Positions 17,394-26,745 are shown, numbered from the stretch's first letter. The stretch: 45,705 bases of DNA from an uncultured Desulfobulbaceae bacterium (GCA_945787325.1 CALZHP010000012.1:1-45705); one strand, 5' to 3'. Notes: a model not told the origin generated them from the sequence alone. Numbers and translations are program-made.

Positions 17394-18761
17394 TTAGATG
17401 ATACCAGTTATATTCAGCTTCAGCCAGTTAGGGTCCCACCATTCAAGCGGGTTAACAAAAATACCGTTTATCAGGATACTGAAATGCAGGTGATCACCTC
17501 CAGCCATGCCGCTTGTTCCTGTATTACCAATGACCTCATCTTTTTTTATACCGTCATTTTCAGCTACCTTAATTTGGCTCATATGAGAATAAAGGCTGAA
17601 AACTCCCTGGCCGTGATCAAGAATAACAGTATTACCGTAAATACCAAGATATTCAGCAAAAACAACAATCCCGTGGTTAGCTGCTTTTACTTCGGCATGC
17701 CTTGTTGAGGCGAGATCAGTGCCAAGATGATATTGCTGGTCTATTTTCTTGTTGTTGTAATAATAAGTTCGATGGTCAGCAAACACTGCTTTACTGCTGC
17801 TCCTTCCCATTCTCTTAAAACGTCCTTCCCATAATCTGGTAGGTGAAGATTTACGGGTAATTTCGCTGATTATTTTGTTGTTTTGCTTGCGAATCTTGTT
17901 ATTTACATAGACATACTGTTCGACTGGCGTTCCTGTAATTTCAGGATAGTTTTCAGAAAATTCCGGTAGTTTCCTGTCAAGAAAACTGTCTCCGATGTTA
18001 ATCTTGTCACTATGTTTTTTTGCATTTTTAATAATCATGCTGAAGTTGGCTTTGCCTTTATTTCCTGCTGAATCAATAGCCATCACTTGTGATTTATCCA
18101 GTTTCTCTGATTTGTGCGGCAAACCGATATATGCTACGAATTTATCTGGTTTTGATTCTGAAAGACTGTAGCCAGGGTGAAAGTATCCATTTATGTTAAG
18201 GCCATGCTTTTCGACCTTTTCATTGATTCGATAAGTGATGACCCCGCTGCCGCCAGGTGAAATATAATGTGGGGAGTCTATTATTGTAATTTTAGGAGGT
18301 TTTGTGTCGATGGTGAGAGGAAATTTCTCAGTTTTAATATTCCCGCCCATCCAGTTCCACCAGGAGAAATCATTGACTGTGGCTATGAGTTCTGCAGAGC
18401 CGTCATCAAAAGCTATATCTTTTACTATAACTGTAATAGTTTCTTCGATTGTTTCCGGACCGGACTTTGCAAAATACCCAAGCCGCGGATAGGATTTTGT
18501 ATAAACAGTGGCAGTTTTTCCTTTTTGTTTAAGCTGAACTGTTACAGACTGAATGCCGCTCTTTGAATCAGCAGCCACAAAATTGATTTCTTTGCTTGCG
18601 CCTAATCGCAAAATATCATTAGTGATAGCGAATTGAGGCTTTTCCTGTTCGGCAAAACGAAAAAGAATTACTACAAATAATAGAACGAAAATCGTAAAAA
18701 ATGCTGCAATTAATTTTGCAATTTTATTTCCTTTCTTTTTGCCAATTGTATTTTTTGCCAT
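17394..18761 (-). CDS. M23 family peptidoglycan endopeptidase, membrane-anchored
   Basis: The 455-residue protein has a Lys-rich start and one transmembrane segment at about 15-35, so the body is periplasmic. Residues 40-260 form a beta-rich region with Ig-like features (SKSGIQSVTVQLKQKG, TKPPKITIID). The LytM/M23 domain is at about 335-445 with HLGTD (H345, D349) and DHLHF (H424, H426), the complete zinc set, so it should be catalytically active and cut peptide cross-links. It is the first gene of a three-gene operon and is followed after 3 bases by the metalloprotease-like gene. The start has AGG eight bases upstream. A role in cell-wall growth or division is known for the family. Confidence 0.88.
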   Translation of the reverse strand: MAKNTIGKKKGNKIAKLIAAFFTIFVLLFVVILFRFAEQEKPQFAITNDILRLGASKEINFVAADSKSGIQSVTVQLKQKGKTATVYTKSYPRLGYFAKSGPETIEETITVIVKDIAFDDGSAELIATVNDFSWWNWMGGNIKTEKFPLTIDTKPPKITIIDSPHYISPGGSGVITYRINEKVEKHGLNINGYFHPGYSLSESKPDKFVAYIGLPHKSEKLDKSQVMAIDSAGNKGKANFSMIIKNAKKHSDKINIGDSFLDRKLPEFSENYPEITGTPVEQYVYVNNKIRKQNNKIISEITRKSSPTRLWEGRFKRMGRSSSKAVFADHRTYYYNNKKIDQQYHLGTDLASTRHAEVKAANHGIVVFAEYLGIYGNTVILDHGQGVFSLYSHMSQIKVAENDGIKKDEVIGNTGTSGMAGGDHLHFSILINGIFVNPLEWWDPNWLKLNITGII

Positions 18762-18862
18762 TTTTATACCTGTATATTTTTTCTTTCATATCAGGAGATA
18801 AGAAAGAAAAAATCAAATTATATTTACTTGGAGGATAATAATCTTAGAAAACTATAGGAAAG

Positions 18863-20392
18863 TTATTCTTCCCATGTGATTACATACTTTTCAATGTGAA
18901 GCTCCTTGCAAGGTACAATAGCAATCTGTTTGTTAATATCTTTTTCGAGAGACTCCGTAGTAATTGCTTCTTCTTTAAGCATCAGATCTGCTACTTCGGG
19001 GTGCACCTTGAGAGTTATATTACCGCCGTTCATCTTTTTCGCGTCCCTTGAAACTTTTCTGAAAATATCGTAGCAGATAGTACGTCTGGATTTAACCAGT
19101 GCTTCACCAGCACAGTACGGGCATGGTTCGCATAAAGACCTGGTCAAATTGTCACGATTACGTTTTCTTGTCATTTGTACAAGACCGAACTCAGAGAGTT
19201 TGAGGATGTTAATCCTGCTCTTGTCTTTTTTTACCGCCTCCTGCATGGCGCTGAATACTGCCTCGCGATGGTTTTCATCTTCCATATCGATAAAATCAAT
19301 AATAATAATTCCACCAATATTACGGAGTCTGAGTTGGTAAGCGATTTCTTTGACAGCTTCCATGTTGGTTTTAAAAATTGTCTCTTCAAGATCGCTTTTA
19401 CCAACGTAACGGCCAGTGTTAACATCTATAACAGTGAGTGCTTCAGTAGTTTCTATAATGATGTAACCCCCGGAACGCAGCCAGACTTTCTTATCGAGAG
19501 CTTTGTTTATTTCAACTTCCAGACCAAAACTGTCAAAAAGAGGTTTTTCATTGTCATAAAGCACGACTTTTTCAGTCATTTCCGGAACAAAAGTTTTTAC
19601 AAAACGCAGGATTTTTTCAAAAGTTCCAGGTTCGTCAATGATGACTTGGTTTATTTCAGGATTCAGAAGGTCACGAACTGCCCGTAAGGTAATATCAAGA
19701 TCTTCATAAACAAGGCTAGGGACTAGTGCAGTTTCAGACATATCTTGAATATCTCCCCAAAGAAGCAGCAGAAACTCCATATCTGCCTCCAGGTCTTCAC
19801 GACTGGCATTTTCGGCTGCAACAGTTCGAACAATGAATCCTGCTTCTTGGGGCCTTAAAGATTCAATTTCATCACGGAGCCTCTGGCGTACATCTTCATT
19901 TTCAATCTTACGGGAAATGCCAATGTGGTCAGTCATTGGCATAAACACAAGATTACGGCAGGGCAAGGAAATATGACAGGTAAGTCTGGCGCCTTTGGTG
20001 CCGATGGGTTCCTTACATATCTGTACCATCAGCTCCTGGCCTTCGGTCAGCAGTTGATCAATACCGATACCCCTGTTATTATGGAGCGATTCCATTGGGG
20101 AGTTATCGGAACAGCAGCTTCGTTCACAATCATTGTTCAGCAACTTGTTCTGCATTTCCTGAGTCAGGATGTGAACATCATCAACGTAAAGGAATCCGGT
20201 ACGCTCAAGGCCAATGTCCACAAACGCTGCTTGCATACCGGGCAACACTCGAACAACCCGGCCTCGGTAAATATTGCCTACCAGGCCTCTTTCTGATGGT
20301 CTTTCAAGGTAAAACTCTACGAGATTGCTATTTTCTAAAAGTGCTATCCGAACTTCATAAGACGTTGCATTAATAAGTAAAGAGTTAGACAT
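18863..20392 (-). CDS. rng: Ribonuclease G
   Basis: The 509-residue length and architecture fit RNase G rather than the longer RNase E. An S1-like RNA-binding domain spans about 37-125 (GNIYRGRVVRVLPGMQAAFVDIG); the DNase I-like catalytic part has VIDVNTGRY (D323) and IIIDFIDM (D366), matching the metal-binding aspartates of the family; the zinc-link is CEPCPYC (C421-C427). It matures 16S rRNA and takes part in mRNA decay. Compared with E. coli RNase G, the S1 region has roughly 20 extra residues at about 78-110, including C89, C93 and C94. It is divergent from the glycosyltransferase gene. Confidence 0.92.
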   Translation of the reverse strand: MSNSLLINATSYEVRIALLENSNLVEFYLERPSERGLVGNIYRGRVVRVLPGMQAAFVDIGLERTGFLYVDDVHILTQEMQNKLLNNDCERSCCSDNSPMESLHNNRGIGIDQLLTEGQELMVQICKEPIGTKGARLTCHISLPCRNLVFMPMTDHIGISRKIENEDVRQRLRDEIESLRPQEAGFIVRTVAAENASREDLEADMEFLLLLWGDIQDMSETALVPSLVYEDLDITLRAVRDLLNPEINQVIIDEPGTFEKILRFVKTFVPEMTEKVVLYDNEKPLFDSFGLEVEINKALDKKVWLRSGGYIIIETTEALTVIDVNTGRYVGKSDLEETIFKTNMEAVKEIAYQLRLRNIGGIIIIDFIDMEDENHREAVFSAMQEAVKKDKSRINILKLSEFGLVQMTRKRNRDNLTRSLCEPCPYCAGEALVKSRRTICYDIFRKVSRDAKKMNGGNITLKVHPEVADLMLKEEAITTESLEKDINKQIAIVPCKELHIEKYVITWEE

Positions 20393-20527
20393 GTATAGAT
20401 TTTCCTGTTCAATATATAGTAAATCAAAGAAATCATAAGTAATTCCGTTAAATTTGCAGTCAGTCAGGCATTAATAGCCTGAATTCAACTTAATCTAGGA
20501 CTATACTAGAAAATCGGTTTATTTTAA

Positions 20528-21370
20528 ATGGAAAATACCATAAGCGTAATTATTCCCACATATAACCGGGAATTTCTGTTGAAAAAAGCTGTTGATTCCG
20601 TTCTGTCTCAGACATTTAAAAATTTTGAGCTTATTGTTGTAGATGACGGGTCGAATGACAATTCGAAAGAGTTGATAGAAAATTACATGAGCAGTTCGGA
20701 ACATGAAATTAAGTATATTAAGCTGAAAAATCTTGGACCAGCAGCTGCTAGAAACAGAGGGATAAAGGAGAGCCGATACGGATTGATAGCTTTTCTTGAT
20801 TCAGATGACTGGTTTGATAAGAACAAACTTGCAGTTCAGATTGACGCAATGCGTGCTATGCCGAAAGTTATGATTTCTCATACCAACGAGATATGGTATA
20901 GAAACGGCCGGCTTTTAAATCAAAAATTAAAGCATCTCAAAAGCCGAGGAAATATTTTCGACAGATGCCTGCAGATGTGCGTGGTTAGTATGTCAACTGT
21001 AATGGTTAGAAAAGAATTGTTTTCTGATATAGGTTTATTTAACGAGGATTTTCAGTGTTGTGAGGATTTTGATTTTTGGCTGCGAGCAAGTGTGAGAAAT
21101 CCTTTTATGCTAATTGACCAGCCACTAACCCTCAAAGACGGCGGCCGTGATGATCAGGTTTCCAACAGGCACAGGGTCGGGATGGATAAATACAGGATAA
21201 AAGCGATAACCAATCTTCTTGAATTCGGTGAATTATCCGAAGACCAATATAAACTTGCCATAAACGAACTGAAAAACAAATGCCAGATTTATGGAAACGG
21301 TTGTATTAAGCACGGTAAGGAAGAAGAGGGCAGGGCGTATCTGGAACTTCCAGATAAATTCAATAAGTAA
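20528..21370 (+). CDS. Family 2 glycosyltransferase
   Basis: A 280-residue GT-A fold enzyme: ISVIIPTYNREFLLKKAVDS (5-24), nucleotide-binding VVDDGS (37-42), the DxD-type FLDSDDW (89-95) and a later acceptor-side CEDFDFWLRA (about 179-188). It transfers a sugar from a nucleotide donor, usually in surface polysaccharide or glycoprotein synthesis. No membrane segment is seen. No other sugar gene adjoins it; the next gene on the same strand, a radical SAM protein, begins 40 bases on. Donor and acceptor cannot be told from sequence. Confidence 0.85.
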   Translation: MENTISVIIPTYNREFLLKKAVDSVLSQTFKNFELIVVDDGSNDNSKELIENYMSSSEHEIKYIKLKNLGPAAARNRGIKESRYGLIAFLDSDDWFDKNKLAVQIDAMRAMPKVMISHTNEIWYRNGRLLNQKLKHLKSRGNIFDRCLQMCVVSMSTVMVRKELFSDIGLFNEDFQCCEDFDFWLRASVRNPFMLIDQPLTLKDGGRDDQVSNRHRVGMDKYRIKAITNLLEFGELSEDQYKLAINELKNKCQIYGNGCIKHGKEEEGRAYLELPDKFNK

Positions 21371-21410
21371 TAATTTTTAATGAAAAATTTTACAAAATTA
21401 AAAAATAATC

Positions 21411-22547
21411 ATGCTTATACATTCTGAAAGTGAAATAAGTATGGTGCATGATCCGGCAAATTTTATCCACACTATTTATATAGAGGAAAGCTGCAGGGAT
21501 CTTCCATACGTACAGGAGATGATTCAAAAAGCAGGTAAGGTTTCTATTAAGACAGTTGCGGAACAGGATTTTTCAAGACTACAGAGCGGGGGATACGTTA
21601 AGGGTCTCAGTAAGGGTAAACGCAACCTTTTACTGACCAGAAATAAAGGTAAGTTTCTAAAACCATGCCCAGCCACCAGGGAATACCGTTGTTGTGACTA
21701 TCAGGTGCTGAACATTGGCATGAACTGCCCTATGGATTGTGTCTATTGTATATTGCAGGCGTATCTTAATAATCCCTGGCTCTCATTTTTTGTCAATGTG
21801 GAAGACCTTATTTCAGAGCTTGAAGAAGCGTTTGCTAGGGAACCAGACAGAATATGGAGGATCGGCACCGGTGAATTTACTGACAGTCTGGCACTTGATA
21901 ACCTGACTGGGTTAAGTGCCAAGCTGGTTAACTTTATGGCGTTAAGGAAGAATTCTATACTTGAACTGAAGACCAAAACTGCAAATATTGAAAATCTCAA
22001 TAATCTTGATCATGGCGGCAACACCATTGTTTCCTGGTCTTTGAATAGTCCGCATATAATGGCACAAGAGGAATTGCATACGGCTTCACTTCAAGATCGC
22101 CTTGCAGCAGCGTCAAAATGTGCGGAATGGGGTTATAAAATAGCGTTTCATTTCGACCCTATCATTTATCATGACAATTGGCAGCAAGGATATGCCGCTA
22201 CGATATCACAGCTGTTTGATCAAGTCCCTGCTGAGAACATAGCCTGGATCAGTATGGGTGCGCTGCGTTTTTTGCCCCCACTGAAAAATATTGTAAAGGA
22301 CCGGTTTCCGAATTGTAAAATTTTCTATGAGGAGTTTATTGAAGGGCTCGATGGCAAATCCCGCTATTTCAGATCACAGCGAGTCGAATTATATCAGTCT
22401 GTATATGGAGAGTTGGTTAAACATGTATCGCCTAAAACATGTGTCTATCTCTGCATGGAAAGTGATGAAATCTGGAAAGAAGTTTTTGGTTATAATCCTG
22501 AACAGCAAGGTGGTTTGCCAGCAATGCTGGATAAAACTGTTACATGA
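21411..22547 (+). CDS. Spore photoproduct lyase-like radical SAM protein
   Basis: The 378-residue protein has the radical SAM cluster motif NCPMDCVYCILQ (C106, C110, C113; spacing CX3CX2C) typical of the SplB family rather than the common CX3CX2C variants with a hydrophobic run before CNYC. Nearby RIGTGEFTDSLALD (150-163) aligns by eye with the region that holds the H-donor Cys of spore photoproduct lyase, but no Cys is present there. In a non-spore-former a different substrate is likely. The first ATG has no good ribosome binding site; a second Met ten codons on is an alternative start. It may be cotranscribed with the GT2 gene. Confidence 0.75.
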   Translation: MLIHSESEISMVHDPANFIHTIYIEESCRDLPYVQEMIQKAGKVSIKTVAEQDFSRLQSGGYVKGLSKGKRNLLLTRNKGKFLKPCPATREYRCCDYQVLNIGMNCPMDCVYCILQAYLNNPWLSFFVNVEDLISELEEAFAREPDRIWRIGTGEFTDSLALDNLTGLSAKLVNFMALRKNSILELKTKTANIENLNNLDHGGNTIVSWSLNSPHIMAQEELHTASLQDRLAAASKCAEWGYKIAFHFDPIIYHDNWQQGYAATISQLFDQVPAENIAWISMGALRFLPPLKNIVKDRFPNCKIFYEEFIEGLDGKSRYFRSQRVELYQSVYGELVKHVSPKTCVYLCMESDEIWKEVFGYNPEQQGGLPAMLDKTVT

Positions 22548-22745
22548 TTTCATATGACAGGTATCATAAATTACAAATGCTGTATGCCATAAGTTCGTTA
22601 AACTTTATATGTATTCTAATTTCACTTGTTTCCAAAGTTACAAAACATTATGAATAACTGGATTTTTTTAAAATCATTGTTATTTTGTATCACATAAAAA
22701 ATTGGTCAAAGTTTCCCGTCAATTCTTAATCGTATAGGAGAAAAA

Positions 22746-23159
22746 ATGGTTAATAAAGTAATACTCATCGGAAACCTCGGAGCAGACCCGGAAGTACGTT
22801 ATGCCCAGAACGGAACAGCTGTAGCAAATTTTAGAATTGCTACTACAGAAACATGGAAAAAAGACGGGAATAAAGAAGAAATGACAGAATGGCACCGCAT
22901 CGTTGCCTTTGGTCGTCTTGGTGAAATATGCGGGGAATATCTTTCAAAGGGAAGCAAGGTTTATATTGAAGGCCGTCTGCAGACCAGAAAGTGGGATGAT
23001 CGTGACGGCAACACCCGTTATACGACGGAAATCGTTGCACGTGAAATGAAAATGCTTTCTCCTCGCGGCGCTTCTACAAGTGATTCGGCAGGGAGCAGTT
23101 ATAACGACGAACCCCCATATCCCGAGCCATCAACAATGGGAGATGATGTCCCATTTTAA
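22746..23159 (+). CDS. ssb: Single-stranded DNA-binding protein
   Basis: A 137-residue SSB with a single OB-fold: [71 protein letters not shown] and [11 protein letters not shown] (residues 1-112). The flexible tail is short and ends with the conserved acidic tip DDVPF, which recruits replication and repair proteins. AGGAG seven bases before the ATG supports the start. The DnaJ gene follows 56 bases on. Confidence 0.95.
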   Translation: MVNKVILIGNLGADPEVRYAQNGTAVANFRIATTETWKKDGNKEEMTEWHRIVAFGRLGEICGEYLSKGSKVYIEGRLQTRKWDDRDGNTRYTTEIVAREMKMLSPRGASTSDSAGSSYNDEPPYPEPSTMGDDVPF

Positions 23160-23215
23160 ACACATAAACAGATATATGTTATAAATATATAAACAAAATA
23201 TTTGAAATAAATATT

Positions 23216-24160
23216 ATGGATTATTACGAAGTATTGGGTGTCACTAAAACGAGTACACCTGATGAAATTAAAAAAGCATATCGTAAGCTCGCCCTTAAAT
23301 ATCATCCAGATCGTAACAAGGATAACAAGGAAGCTGAAGAAACATTCAAGAAGATCAGCGAAGCTTATGCTGTACTTTCTGATAAGGAAAAACGCCAGCA
23401 ATATGACACCTTCGGTTCAGAAGGATTCCAGCAGCGATATTCTCAGGAAGATATTTTCAAAGGATCCAACCTTGGTGATATTCTCAGGGAATTCGGGATT
23501 GGTGGTTTTGGAGGTGGGGGATTCAGAACTTCTTCCGGAGGTGGCAGTCCGTTTGATATATTTTTTCAGCAGGCCGCAGGAGGTATGGGCGGGGGAGGGC
23601 AAGCCGCCTACGGTGCCAGGCAATATCGGCAACCCGCCAAGGGTGCTGACCTGATATTTGAACTGTCAATTTCTCTTAAAGAAGTTCTTACAGGTGTTGA
23701 AAAGACTATTTCTCTGAGACGTGGAGGCAAGCAGGAAAATGTTACCGTTAAAGTTCCAGCAGGAATGGAAGAAGGCAAAAAATTACGATTAAGCGGTAAG
23801 GGACAGCCATCTCCAGAAGGTGGGCACCCGGGTGATCTTTTCCTTCTTATAAAGATACAGCCGCACAAAACTTTTACAAGGGATGGAAGTGATTTGATCA
23901 TGGAACATAAAATCCCTTTCAGTTCTGCATGCCTTGGAGACGATGTTAACGTTCCTACCCTTGAAGGCAAGAAATTCAAGGTTAAGGTTCCCGCCGGGGT
24001 ACAGCAAACTTCGAAACTTCGACTTAAAGGTCATGGACTTCCTAAAGGTCCGAAAGGCGCACGTGGTGATATCTTCGTCAAGATCCTTGTCAAAATCCCA
24101 AAGAAGTTGTCTGAAGACCAAAAGGAAACAGTAAGTCAGCTGAAAGAGAAGGGTTTATAG
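23216..24160 (+). CDS. CbpA-type DnaJ co-chaperone
   Basis: The 314-residue protein has an N-terminal J domain (1-66) with HPD in YHPDRNKDN, which stimulates DnaK ATPase, then a Gly/Phe-rich linker (about 80-130), and two beta-sandwich substrate-binding domains (about 138-305). The zinc-finger region of true DnaJ is missing, so it is a class II (CbpA or DnaJ-class) protein, cytosolic. It follows ssb on the same strand and is closed by a terminator at 24182-24216. Confidence 0.9.
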   Translation: MDYYEVLGVTKTSTPDEIKKAYRKLALKYHPDRNKDNKEAEETFKKISEAYAVLSDKEKRQQYDTFGSEGFQQRYSQEDIFKGSNLGDILREFGIGGFGGGGFRTSSGGGSPFDIFFQQAAGGMGGGGQAAYGARQYRQPAKGADLIFELSISLKEVLTGVEKTISLRRGGKQENVTVKVPAGMEEGKKLRLSGKGQPSPEGGHPGDLFLLIKIQPHKTFTRDGSDLIMEHKIPFSSACLGDDVNVPTLEGKKFKVKVPAGVQQTSKLRLKGHGLPKGPKGARGDIFVKILVKIPKKLSEDQKETVSQLKEKGL

Positions 24161-24181
24161 TCTCAATTATTTGAATACAAA

Positions 24182-24216
24182 AAAAAGGTGCCTGGATATT
24201 TTCCAGACACCTTTTT
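24182..24216 (+). terminator. Rho-independent terminator of the DnaJ gene
   Basis: AAAAAGGTGCCTGG (24182-24195) pairs with CCAGACACCTTTTT (24203-24216) with one mismatch and a 7-base loop; T-run after the stem on the plus strand. The A-run on the left could let it serve leuD on the other strand also. Confidence 0.8.
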
Positions 24217-24253
24217 GTTTTGTAATAACTAATACAGGATAGCATAAAAACCA

Positions 24254-24363
24254 TTTTCACGAAGCAAGATTGCTGTAGATGCAAGGCAAAAAGTCTTTCA
24301 CTATCCTAAGGGATGTGAAAGCGTTTTTAACGCAGCAGATGTAGTAATCTTGCTTCGTGAAAA
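24254..24363. repeat. 110-base imperfect palindrome abutting the leuD stop codon
   Basis: Perfect 18-base arms TTTTCACGAAGCAAGATT (24254-24271) and the complement (24346-24363) enclose a core with further pairing (CTTTCAC against GTGAAAG, AAAAAG against TTTTT). The right arm directly touches the stop codon of leuD. It has no coding capacity. It looks like a REP/MITE-type palindromic unit and could also act as a 3' RNA-stabilising or terminating structure for leuCD. Confidence 0.65.
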
Positions 24364-24879
24364 CTAGTATTTTTTGTCGGCGTAAGCTAACCACCCTCCT
24401 GCCTGGATCAGTTCCCTGGCGAAATCGTTTAGGGTGAAGTTAAATGTTTTTTCACCGGCACCTTTGGCTGTGATAACTCCATTAGTCACATCAATATCTA
24501 TATCGACGTTACCCATTGAAAGAATAATATCGATATCTTCCTTTGGGAGTTCCACAGCAAGCATGCCGCAGTTGAACATATTCTGACGGAAAATACGTGC
24601 AAAGCTTTCTGCGATTACAACATTTATGTCGTTAACCTCAAAAACCCAAACCGCATGTTCACGGGAAGAACCGCATCCAAAATTTGCCCTTGTTACAATA
24701 ACACCGGCATTTTTTAATTCATCTGATTGAGGATCAAAGCCTTCAAGATGCAGATCCTCAAGAATGAATGGTTTTAAGGCTGTTTTACTGTTTTCAGTAA
24801 GGTACTTTGCCGGTATTATTTCGTCTGTGTTGATATCGTTTCTGTCCAAGAATATCGCCGGACCACCGAATTGTTTCAT
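24364..24879 (-). CDS. leuD: 3-isopropylmalate dehydratase / homoaconitase-type small subunit
   Basis: The 171-residue swivel subunit has FLDRNDINTDEIIPAKYL (10-27), the active-site loop GCGSSREHA (about 69-77), and SFARIFRQNMFNCG. Its short length and NTDEIIPAKYL start place it with the archaeal-type small subunits, not the E. coli LeuD of about 200 residues. With LeuC it isomerises 2- to 3-isopropylmalate in leucine synthesis. The loop after YL reads TEN rather than the commonly quoted YLRT or YLVY, so substrate preference is open. It follows leuC by 56 bases with GGAG before the ATG. A palindrome begins at the base after the stop. Confidence 0.85.
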   Translation of the reverse strand: MKQFGGPAIFLDRNDINTDEIIPAKYLTENSKTALKPFILEDLHLEGFDPQSDELKNAGVIVTRANFGCGSSREHAVWVFEVNDINVVIAESFARIFRQNMFNCGMLAVELPKEDIDIILSMGNVDIDIDVTNGVITAKGAGEKTFNFTLNDFARELIQAGGWLAYADKKY

Positions 24880-24935
24880 AAATGTCTCCAGTCGCTGTTT
24901 CTAACATTCAGTTTAAAAATATTAAAAATAATTTG

Positions 24936-26222
24936 TTACTGCAGGTATTTTCTCGGGTCGGTTATATGACCGGCAATACTTGCTGCTGCAGCGGAAAGTG
25001 GGCTCATAAGATGGACCATACCCCCTTTACCCATGCGGCCGTTAAAATTTCTATTAGTAGTTGAAGCACACACTTCTCCTTCAGCTAATACTCCGGTACT
25101 CATGCCCAGGCAGGCACCGCAGGTAGGGTTGGTAACGCAGAACCCGGCATCCATAAAAATTTTTATAATGCCTTCTTCCAATGCCTGGTTAAAAATCGAT
25201 GGAGTCGCTGGGGATAGTATGCCTCGCACGTTTCTGGAAATTTTTCGCCCCTTAAGAACCTTGGCGGCAGCGCGCAGGTCTTCAATTCTGCCGTTAGTGC
25301 AGGACCCGATATAAATCTGGTCTACATTTTCGCCTTCAATATCCGTGATATCTTTAACCTCATCCGGCTTGAAACCGAAGGTCGCCTGGGGAACGAGATC
25401 TGAAACATCGATAGTTATGGTCGAATCATAGTGCGCATCAGGATCGGAATGCCATTGTTTAAAATCTTTAACAGCATCATCTACTGATTCATATTTATCA
25501 TCAATAAACGGCCAGAGATATTCAGCTGTTGTTCTGTCCGGCATGCAGATACCGCAGGTTCCGCCTGCTTCTATAGCCATGTTACAAAGTGTCATGCGTG
25601 ATTCCATAGACATCCTGTCAACAATGGGTCCAGCAAATTCCATTACTTTGTTAGTTGCCCCATTAACTGTTATTTTCTTTATAATGTGCAGGATTACATC
25701 CTTGGCATATACGCCAACGGGAAGTGTGCCGGTAATATCAACACGCATGGTAACTGGTTCCTTGAAAGCACAGACGCCTTTAAGAATTCCAACCTCAAGG
25801 TCTGTAGTCCCTATCCCGGCTGCGAACGCTCCGAAAGCCCCATGTGTACATGTATGAGAATCACCCATGATTACAGTATAACCAGGGCGGATGAATCCTT
25901 TTTCAGGAAACAGCGCGTGGCATACGCCATTATTTCCAACATCAAAGAAGTCTTTAATATTGTGCCGTCTGGCCCAATCGCGCAGAATCTTTGCCTGGGT
26001 TGCGGTTTTGGAATCCTTCGAAGGGGTTACATGATCAATTACAGCTTTTATTTTGTCAGGATCAAAAACACGGTCCATTCCTTTTTCCATAAGATCGGTT
26101 ATGGCGATCGGTGTGGTAATTTCGTGGCACATCACAACATCGATATCAAGTACCGCATCACCGGGTGTTGGTGTATCCCTCAAGTGAGAAGCAAATATTT
26201 TCTCGGCTATGGTTGAAGCCAT
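24936..26222 (-). CDS. leuC: 3-isopropylmalate dehydratase / homoaconitase-type large subunit
   Basis: A 428-residue aconitase-fold subunit with the three 4Fe-4S ligands C308 (IGSCTNGR), C368 and C371 (NPTCGACLG) and the signature VIMGDSHTCTHGAFGAF (117-133). It pairs with the small subunit encoded next. The length is that of the archaeal/bacterial type 2 family (about 420), shorter than E. coli LeuC (about 466). GGAGG sits before the ATG. No leuA or leuB is adjacent, so leucine synthesis is inferred from family, and a homoaconitase-like or other 2-hydroxyacid role is possible. Confidence 0.88.
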   Translation of the reverse strand: MASTIAEKIFASHLRDTPTPGDAVLDIDVVMCHEITTPIAITDLMEKGMDRVFDPDKIKAVIDHVTPSKDSKTATQAKILRDWARRHNIKDFFDVGNNGVCHALFPEKGFIRPGYTVIMGDSHTCTHGAFGAFAAGIGTTDLEVGILKGVCAFKEPVTMRVDITGTLPVGVYAKDVILHIIKKITVNGATNKVMEFAGPIVDRMSMESRMTLCNMAIEAGGTCGICMPDRTTAEYLWPFIDDKYESVDDAVKDFKQWHSDPDAHYDSTITIDVSDLVPQATFGFKPDEVKDITDIEGENVDQIYIGSCTNGRIEDLRAAAKVLKGRKISRNVRGILSPATPSIFNQALEEGIIKIFMDAGFCVTNPTCGACLGMSTGVLAEGEVCASTTNRNFNGRMGKGGMVHLMSPLSAAAASIAGHITDPRKYLQ

Positions 26223-26718
26223 TATTTCAAGCCTCCGGTTAGGATTGTTTATTGTTCAGTTCACTATCAGTTAAGAACCAGACAATAGTATGTTAATAAT
26301 ACAGCAGTTTGCCATCAGTAAAACTGGCACAATATCACATTTTTAAAATAGAAAAAACGCCATTTTATTTTTTTTGATATGTTTGAAATTATTTGTTACA
26401 GAAATTCTGTCTTTGTTATTTGTTGTAATTTCTGATTTAACAGTAAGAATTAGAAAACTTTTGAATAACATTGGTTATTAAAAAATGTAATATTTCAAGC
26501 TGTTAATTTTTCATTGACGTCTATCTATAAGAATAGTTTTATTAGCGAGCGTTACTGTCATCGCGGGGACTGAAGCTAGGGAAATTGAAAAATTAATTAC
26601 AAAATACTTCTGATACGGTAATTATTTTCAAACACCCACTATAAAACCGAGATCATAAAAAGGGGTTTAATGTTATCATGTTCTAACCTCTATATTATGA
26701 AAATCGGATGAATCTTCA
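26223..26718. other. 496-base divergent intergenic region
   Basis: This A+T-rich stretch separates leuC (minus) from the HD-GAF gene (plus) and must hold both promoters. I see no gene, tRNA or known riboswitch. A possible sigma-70-like promoter for the plus strand is noted at 26514-26542. Confidence 0.5.
26514..26542 (+). promoter_or_regulatory. Possible sigma-70-type promoter for the HD-GAF gene
   Basis: TTGACG at 26514-26519 (5 of 6 to the -35 consensus), 17 bases, then TTTTAT at 26537-26542 (4 of 6). It lies about 200 bases before the start codon. The match is weak and unsupported by other data. Confidence 0.25.
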
Positions 26719-26745
26719 GTGCAAGTCATAATCACGGAGAAATTT

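Noticed and set aside
17391-17708. 105-codon plus-strand frame
   Set aside because: It is antisense to the M23 endopeptidase domain.
19175-19687. 170-codon plus-strand frame
   Set aside because: It is antisense to the RNase G catalytic region; the composition is that of a shadow frame.
26325-26340. Possible sigma-54 promoter (TGGCAC)
   Set aside because: The -24 half matches, but after five bases the sequence is CACAT, not TTGC, so the -12 half is missing.
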